Assembly: GCF_001182785.1 (NCBI RefSeq)
Contig: NZ_CP012099.1
Location: 3,780,501 to 3,844,500 of the forward strand
Length of the DNA stretch: 64,000 nucleotides
Direction: 5' to 3'
DNA from: Bacillus thuringiensis
GTDB lineage: Bacteria; Bacillota; Bacilli; Bacillales; Bacillaceae_G
Positions 58,830 to 64,000 of the stretch are shown here, piece by piece. The notes under the pieces are model-generated. The model had not been told where the DNA came from. It did no database searches and was given only the letters and a program-made list of their open reading frames with translations. The first letter of the stretch is position 1; each line of letters begins with the position of its first letter. The position numbers and the translations under genes are program-made.

Positions 58830-58959
58830 TGGTTTCCACCTTTCTACATCACGTTTCATTACTAGTATATTAAACAAAACATGTAATACTCCTTTTAATT
58901 GTCAAAAAATTCAGTAGGATGTAGAATGATAGTATTCTACTAAGTTAGGGGGAACTTAT

Positions 58960-59352
58960 ATGCAACACGCCTTTATTACGCTTGTACCTAAATCCAATCA
59001 ACAATCTGTTTCAATAGATGATATAAAACAACTTTTTCATTATTATAAAACAGTTACTTCTAAAACTGGTGCCCAAATTAATTTCACGTATACAAATACC
59101 GCTTTTCCTTATGAAATTTTAGATACATCTACAACAACATTAAAACTTCAATCCAATCACGATCGGTATGACTCAATTTATATTGGTGTTGGTATAGAAA
59201 ATGAACAATCTTTCATCCAAGTTTCTTTACCACCTAATGCAACATATGGTGACAAAGGGAAAGCAAATGAATTTTGCCGTTTTTTAGCGAAGAAATTAGA
59301 AGGAGAGTTACAATTATTTAATGGAAGAACAATGTATTTTTATAAACGTTAA
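58960..59352 (+). CDS. DUF1885 family protein
   Basis: 130 residues, a Bacillaceae family of unknown function. Begins MQHAFITLVPKSNQQSVSIDDIKQLFHYYKTVTSKTGAQINFTY; ends LFNGRTMYFYKR. Mixed alpha/beta, soluble. TTAGGGGGAAC precedes the ATG. Converges on the 75-aa membrane gene, with no space for a separate terminator. Confidence 0.83.
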   Translation: MQHAFITLVPKSNQQSVSIDDIKQLFHYYKTVTSKTGAQINFTYTNTAFPYEILDTSTTTLKLQSNHDRYDSIYIGVGIENEQSFIQVSLPPNATYGDKGKANEFCRFLAKKLEGELQLFNGRTMYFYKR

Positions 59353-59353
59353 T

Positions 59354-59581
59354 TTAAAAAATAAATAATACGATTAAAAATAGTATACAATTCGAACATG
59401 TAAGAAATAACGCTTGCTTTCTTACGTGTAATACAAAATATGCTATTACATAGGCTAAATACAGGAACACGAAAAAAAGAATAACTTTATAATGAAACTT
59501 ATCACCATTCGATAATGTTAATACAGTGGAAAAGCCACTCCATAGTAGTAAATGATAAAATATAACATGTAATATTTTCAT
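59354..59581 (-). CDS. Small hydrophobic membrane protein, 75 aa
   Basis: Not recognised. Three likely spans (about 5-23, 31-50, 57-75), ending in a hydrophobic stretch LFLIVLFIF right at the stop. AAGGAGAAGG with seven-base spacing precedes ATG, which supports a real gene. Between DUF1885 and pdhD; no operon partner. The 59582-59765 gap is AT-rich with nothing recognisable. Confidence 0.65.
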   Translation of the reverse strand: MKILHVIFYHLLLWSGFSTVLTLSNGDKFHYKVILFFVFLYLAYVIAYFVLHVRKQALFLTCSNCILFLIVLFIF

Positions 59582-59765
59582 GGAACCTTCTCCTTTGACA
59601 TGCTCTATTTTATTAATATATGGGGTTAAGTTTGAATCAATTACATATTATAGGATGATATATATTACCTTTGAAGTAAGTTACGCCTAAATCATTTGTT
59701 AAAGTATTATATATTCATTCGACAAGTACGTTTAAAGACCTTGCAAGTCATTTGATGAAAATAAA

Positions 59766-59801
59766 AATAGCCCCTCTCTTATAATAAGAGAGGGGCTATT
59801 T
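59766..59801 (-). terminator. Terminator of the pdh operon
   Basis: AATAGCCCCTCTCTTAT pairs almost fully with ATAAGAGAGGGGCTATT, followed by TTTTATTTT on the minus strand. Very strong stem after pdhD. Confidence 0.93.
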
Positions 59802-59813
59802 ACATTACTTAAA

Positions 59814-61226
59814 TTATTTTACAATGTGAATTGGCATTCCAAGAGCAACTTCAGCTGCTTCCATTGTGATTTCACCTAATGTTGGGTGAGCATGGATTGT
59901 TTGAGCGATATCTTCAGCTGTCATTCCAGCTTCGATAGCTAAACCAATTTCAGAGATAATATCAGAAGCACCTGCACCTGCAACTTGAGCACCTACAAGA
60001 AGACCATCTTCTTTACGTGTTACAAGTTGTAGGAAACCGTCAGTGCTGTTTAATGATAATGCACGACCGTTAGCAGCGAATGGGAACTTAGATACAGTTA
60101 CAGTCATTCCAGCTTCTTCAGCTTGTTTTTTAGTGTAACCAACAGATGCTAATTCTGGATCAGTGAAGCACACTGCAGGAATTCCGATGTAATCGATAGC
60201 TGATGCATGGCCACTAATTGCTTCTACAGCTACTTTACCTTCGTAAGAAGCTTTGTGAGCTAATGGTGGTCCAGGAACGATATCACCGATTGCATAGATG
60301 TTTGGTACATTTGTACGACATTGCTCATCGATTTCGATGATGCCGCGGTCAGTCATTTTAACTCCAACTTGCTCAAGACCGATTTCTTGAGTGTTTGGAC
60401 GACGACCTACAGTTACTAATACGTAATCTGCTTCTACAGTTTGGATTTCACCTTTAACTTCAAAGCTAACTTTTACGCCAGTTTCTGTTTCTTCAACGCC
60501 TTTAGCCATAGCTTTTGTATGGATATTTACGTTACCTTTTTTCTGTAGAGCACGTTTAACAACAGAGCTCATAGCTTTTTCGAAACCAGCTAAGATTTCG
60601 TCGCCAGCTTCTACTACAGTAACTTCTGTACCGAAGTTAGCATATGCAGTACCTAATTCCATACCGATGTAACCGCCGCCGATTACAACAAGTTTTTTAG
60701 GAATTTCAGGTAAGCTTAAAGCACCTGTAGAGTTGATAACACGTTTAGAGTATTTGAATCCTGGAATTTCGATTGGTGTAGAACCAGTTGCAAGAACAGC
60801 ATTTTTAAACGTATAAGTTTGAGCTGCATCTTCAGTCATAACGCGTAATGTATTAGCATCTACGAAGTAAGCTTCACCGCGAATGATTTCAACTTTGTTA
60901 CCTTTAAGAAGGCCTTCAACACCGCCAGTTAATTTCTTAACTACGCCGTTTTTCCATTCTTGAACTTTTGTAAAGTCAACTTTTACGTTCTCTGCAGTGA
61001 TACCCATGTCATCAGAATGCATTGCATTCTCATAACGATGACCTGCATTGATTAACGCTTTTGAAGGAATACATCCAACGTTTAAGCATACGCCACCAAG
61101 GTTAGCTTTTTCAATGATTGCTACCTTTTGACCTAATTGTGCTGCACGAATTGCCGCAACGTATCCACCAGGACCTGCACCAACAACGACTGTATCTAAT
61201 TCAATTGGGAAATCTCCTACTACCAT
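59814..61226 (-). CDS. pdhD: Dihydrolipoamide dehydrogenase (E3)
   Basis: Flavoprotein that reoxidises dihydrolipoamide, shared by pyruvate dehydrogenase and possibly other complexes. 470 residues: FAD motif [21 protein letters not shown], redox disulfide [16 protein letters not shown] motif [13 protein letters not shown], second FAD motif [18 protein letters not shown] and the C-terminal active-site His in IHAHPTLGE. 5 bases after pdhC. High codon bias, as expected for an abundant enzyme. Confidence 0.98.
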   Translation of the reverse strand: MVVGDFPIELDTVVVGAGPGGYVAAIRAAQLGQKVAIIEKANLGGVCLNVGCIPSKALINAGHRYENAMHSDDMGITAENVKVDFTKVQEWKNGVVKKLTGGVEGLLKGNKVEIIRGEAYFVDANTLRVMTEDAAQTYTFKNAVLATGSTPIEIPGFKYSKRVINSTGALSLPEIPKKLVVIGGGYIGMELGTAYANFGTEVTVVEAGDEILAGFEKAMSSVVKRALQKKGNVNIHTKAMAKGVEETETGVKVSFEVKGEIQTVEADYVLVTVGRRPNTQEIGLEQVGVKMTDRGIIEIDEQCRTNVPNIYAIGDIVPGPPLAHKASYEGKVAVEAISGHASAIDYIGIPAVCFTDPELASVGYTKKQAEEAGMTVTVSKFPFAANGRALSLNSTDGFLQLVTRKEDGLLVGAQVAGAGASDIISEIGLAIEAGMTAEDIAQTIHAHPTLGEITMEAAEVALGMPIHIVK

Positions 61227-61231
61227 TGTTA

Positions 61232-62521
61232 TTACGCCTCCATTACTAATAATTGTGGGTCATTCAATAGACGTTTAATTTGGTTTAACGCTTTTTGAGC
61301 AGTTGCGCCGTCAATTAAACGATGGTCAAAGCTTAGAGATAATGCTAATACTGGAGCTGCTACGATCTCACCATTTTTCACAACTGGTTTTTCAGCGATA
61401 CGGCCGATACCAAGGATTGCTACTTCTGGGTGATTGATAACTGGAGTGAACCATTGTCCACCTGCAGAACCAATGTTTGTAATTGTGCAAGAAGCACCTT
61501 TCATTTCAGTTGGAGCTAGACGACCTTCACGTGCTTTACCAGCAAGATCATTGATCTCGTTAGAAATAGTGAAGATAGACTTGCGATCTGTATCTTTAAC
61601 AACTGGTACTAATAGACCTTTGTCTGTATCAGCTGCGATACCGATGTTGAAGTAATGCTTATGAACTACTTCTTGAGATGCATCGTCTAAAGAAGTGTTT
61701 AACATTGGGTATTCACGTAATGCAGATGTTAAAGCTTTAACAACGTATGGAAGGTAAGTTAATTTAATACCTTTGTCAGCTGCTACTGCTTTGAACTTCT
61801 TACGGTGAGCAACAAGCTCAGTTACATCAACTTCATCCATTAATGTTACGTGAGGAGCTGTATGCTTAGAGTTAACCATTGCTTTCGCAATCGCTTTACG
61901 GATACCACTCATTTTCTCACGAGTTTCTGGATATTCACCAGCTGGAATTGGTTGTGCTTTTGGTGCTTCTTCTTTCGCTGCTGCTGGAGTAGCTTCTACT
62001 GCTGCTGGAGCCTCAGTTGCTGCTACAGTTTGTCCACCATTTGCAAATGCATCGATGTCAGCTTTTACGATACGGCCATTCTTACCAGTACCAGCTACTT
62101 TATGAATGTCTACACCTTTTTCACGAGCGTATTTACGAACAGATGGCATAGCGATTACGCGCTCATTTACTACTTCTGCAGTTGCTGCTGGAGTAGCTTC
62201 CGCTGCTGGAGCTTCTACTGCTGCTTCTTCAGCTTTTGGAGCTTCATCATGATCGTCACCTTTAAATTTAAGGTTTTCGTATCCAGGAGCATCAAATTTA
62301 ATTAATGTATCTCCTACGATTGCAACTGTTCCTTCTTCTACAAGTACTTCAAGTACTTTACCTTTAACAGGAGAAGGGATTTCTACTACTGCTTTATCAT
62401 TTTGTACTTCAAGAAGTACATCGTCTTCATTTACTTCATCGCCTGGTTTAATAAACCATTTTACGATTTCACCTTCGTGGATACCTTCACCGATATCTGG
62501 TAGTTTAAATTCAAATGCCAC
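61232..62521 (-). CDS. pdhC: Dihydrolipoamide acetyltransferase (E2)
   Basis: Core subunit of pyruvate dehydrogenase. 429 residues: one lipoyl domain (1-80, lipoyl Lys in QNDKAV, K43), an Ala/Pro/Glu-rich linker, the E1/E3-binding domain (about 125-160, [27 protein letters not shown]), a second Ala-rich linker and the catalytic domain ending in [10 protein letters not shown] (HxxxDG). Preceded by AGGGGGCTGAATTCC. A 93-base gap with a hairpin separates it from pdhB. Confidence 0.98.
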   Translation of the reverse strand: MAFEFKLPDIGEGIHEGEIVKWFIKPGDEVNEDDVLLEVQNDKAVVEIPSPVKGKVLEVLVEEGTVAIVGDTLIKFDAPGYENLKFKGDDHDEAPKAEEAAVEAPAAEATPAATAEVVNERVIAMPSVRKYAREKGVDIHKVAGTGKNGRIVKADIDAFANGGQTVAATEAPAAVEATPAAAKEEAPKAQPIPAGEYPETREKMSGIRKAIAKAMVNSKHTAPHVTLMDEVDVTELVAHRKKFKAVAADKGIKLTYLPYVVKALTSALREYPMLNTSLDDASQEVVHKHYFNIGIAADTDKGLLVPVVKDTDRKSIFTISNEINDLAGKAREGRLAPTEMKGASCTITNIGSAGGQWFTPVINHPEVAILGIGRIAEKPVVKNGEIVAAPVLALSLSFDHRLIDGATAQKALNQIKRLLNDPQLLVMEA

Positions 62522-62557
62522 GGAATTCAGCCCCCTGATTCATTTCATTATTATGGA

Positions 62558-62602
62558 ATATGTACAAAAGAAACCAGCATGTGCTGATTTCTTTTGCACA
62601 TG
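62558..62602 (-). promoter_or_regulatory. Hairpin in the pdhB-pdhC gap
   Basis: On the minus strand AAAAGAAATCAGCA, CATG-centre, TGCTGGTTTCTTTT forms a stem of about 13 pairs. It lies about 40 bases after the pdhB stop, without a long T-run. It may be an RNA processing or partial termination site that sets E1 versus E2/E3 levels. Confidence 0.5.
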
Positions 62603-62614
62603 AAAAACTAAAAA

Positions 62615-63592
62615 TTAGAAGTTCATTACTTTGTTTACAGCTTCAACAATATCCTTGTGGTTTGGTAACCATACGCTCTCTGCTTGAGAGAATGGGAATA
62701 CTGTATCAGCAGCTGCAACACGTACAACTGGAGCTTCTAAGTTTAAGATTGCACGGTCGTTAATTTCCGCTACAACGTTAGCTGCAATACCAGCTTGTTT
62801 TTGAGCTTCTTGAACTACAACTACGCGACCTGTTTTTTCAACAGAAGCGATGATTGTTTCGATATCTAATGGTTGAACTGTACGTAAGTCAACAACCTCT
62901 AAAGAGATACCTTCTTTTTCAAGTTCTTCAGCAGCTTTTAATGCAGCGTGAACCATAGCACCGTAAGCGATAACAGATACATCTGTACCTTCACGTTTGA
63001 TATCAGCTTTACCTAAATCAATTGTGTATTCGCCTTCTGGTACATCTTGACGGAATGAACGGTACAATTTCATATGCTCTAAGTAGATAACTGGATCGTT
63101 GTCACGAATCGCAGAGATTAAAAGACCTTTAGCATCGTATGGAGTAGATGGAATAACAACTTTTAGACCAGGTTGTTGAGCCACTAATCCTTCTAAGCTA
63201 TCAGCATGTAGTTCAGGAGTATGAACACCACCACCGAATGGAGAACGAACTGTTACTGGAGCAGTCCAACGTCCACCAGAACGGTAACGCATACGAGCCA
63301 ATTGACCAGAAATTGAATCCATTACTTCAAAAACGAAACCGAAGAATTGGATTTCTGGAACTGGACGGAATCCTTCAAGTGCAAGACCAACTGCAAGTCC
63401 ACCAATACCAGACTCTGCAAGTGGAGTATCCATTACACGATCTTCACCAAATTCAGCTTGTAAACCTTCAGTAGCACGGAATACACCGCCGTTTACACCA
63501 ACGTCTTCACCAAATACAAGTACGTTAGGATCATTTTTCATTTCAACGCGTAAAGCATCAGTGATTGCTTGAATCATTGTCATTTGAGCCAT
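62615..63592 (-). CDS. pdhB: Pyruvate dehydrogenase E1 beta subunit
   Basis: 325 residues of the thiamin diphosphate-dependent E1 beta family. [21 protein letters not shown] start, [48 protein letters not shown], and C-terminal [20 protein letters not shown]. Forms the alpha2beta2 E1 with PdhA. Its start is 3 bases after the pdhA stop. Confidence 0.98.
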   Translation of the reverse strand: MAQMTMIQAITDALRVEMKNDPNVLVFGEDVGVNGGVFRATEGLQAEFGEDRVMDTPLAESGIGGLAVGLALEGFRPVPEIQFFGFVFEVMDSISGQLARMRYRSGGRWTAPVTVRSPFGGGVHTPELHADSLEGLVAQQPGLKVVIPSTPYDAKGLLISAIRDNDPVIYLEHMKLYRSFRQDVPEGEYTIDLGKADIKREGTDVSVIAYGAMVHAALKAAEELEKEGISLEVVDLRTVQPLDIETIIASVEKTGRVVVVQEAQKQAGIAANVVAEINDRAILNLEAPVVRVAAADTVFPFSQAESVWLPNHKDIVEAVNKVMNF

Positions 63593-63595
63593 GGC

Positions 63596-64000
<405 letters not shown>

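Noticed and set aside
61850..62305. A 151-codon Cys/Trp/Phe-rich frame opposite pdhC
   Set aside because: It is the complement of the Ala/Pro/Glu-rich linker of E2; the odd composition comes from reversed GCT/GAA codons.

Overview
The window is a chromosomal segment of a Bacillus cereus group bacterium (B. cereus / thuringiensis / anthracis type). The evidence is low GC, strong AGGAGG ribosome sites with frequent TTG and GTG starts, sporulation genes (spoVD, spoVE, gerR-like, ylbJ, ylbD) and a gene order that follows the B. subtilis run pdh - speA - yktAB - yktC - yla - pycA - cta - ylb - bshC - dcw cluster. Most genes lie on the minus strand, so the biological order runs from the right edge to the left. 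No rRNA, tRNA or CRISPR was seen.

Right end (64000 to about 52600, minus-strand order): the pyruvate dehydrogenase genes pdhA(partial)-pdhB-pdhC-pdhD; small conserved genes (DUF1885, DUF3055, a small membrane protein); three tandem genes for SR1P-like GapA-binding peptides behind one promoter with two CcpN-type operators; tgl (spore transglutaminase); speA; yktA, yktB, a YkzI-like gene and yktC.

Middle (52600 to 31000): typA, ylaH, ylaI, phoH2 (ylaK), ylaN, ftsW and pyc; the divergent ctaA / ctaBCDEFG region for heme A synthesis and the caa3 oxidase; amiF formamidase; yugN-like; ylbC.

Left-middle (31000 to 15900): ylbD, ylbE, a histidine phosphatase, ylbF (ricF), ylbG, a structured RNA that is probably the sporulation RNA CsfG, rsmD, coaD, ylbJ, ylbK, ylbL, a complete IS3-family insertion sequence, tmcAL (ylbM), yceD (ylbN), rpmF, a gerR-like regulator, a GNAT acetyltransferase (ylbP), panE and bshC.

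Left end (15600 to 1): the division and cell-wall cluster rsmH-ftsL-pbpB-spoVD-murE-mraY-murD-spoVE-murG-murB-divIB-ftsA. mraZ, which sits between bshC and rsmH in B. subtilis, is not there.

Most notable observations: (1) tmcAL has no usable ATG/GTG/TTG upstream of its catalytic HNGH motif and appears to start on ATA; (2) the IS is inserted in the loop of the shared tmcAL/ylbL terminator and supplies the last two sense codons and the stop codon of ylbL; (3) a triplicated SR1P array under an inverted pair of CcpN-consensus sites; (4) a CsfG-like RNA with a sigma-G-type promoter; (5) three diverged copies of one interspersed repeat, two of them starting at a gene's stop codon; (6) the missing mraZ; (7) hairpins at the spoVD start codon and in front of murE, and a perfect 12-bp palindrome upstream of the pyc promoter. 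Most of the window is ordinary, conserved housekeeping sequence.
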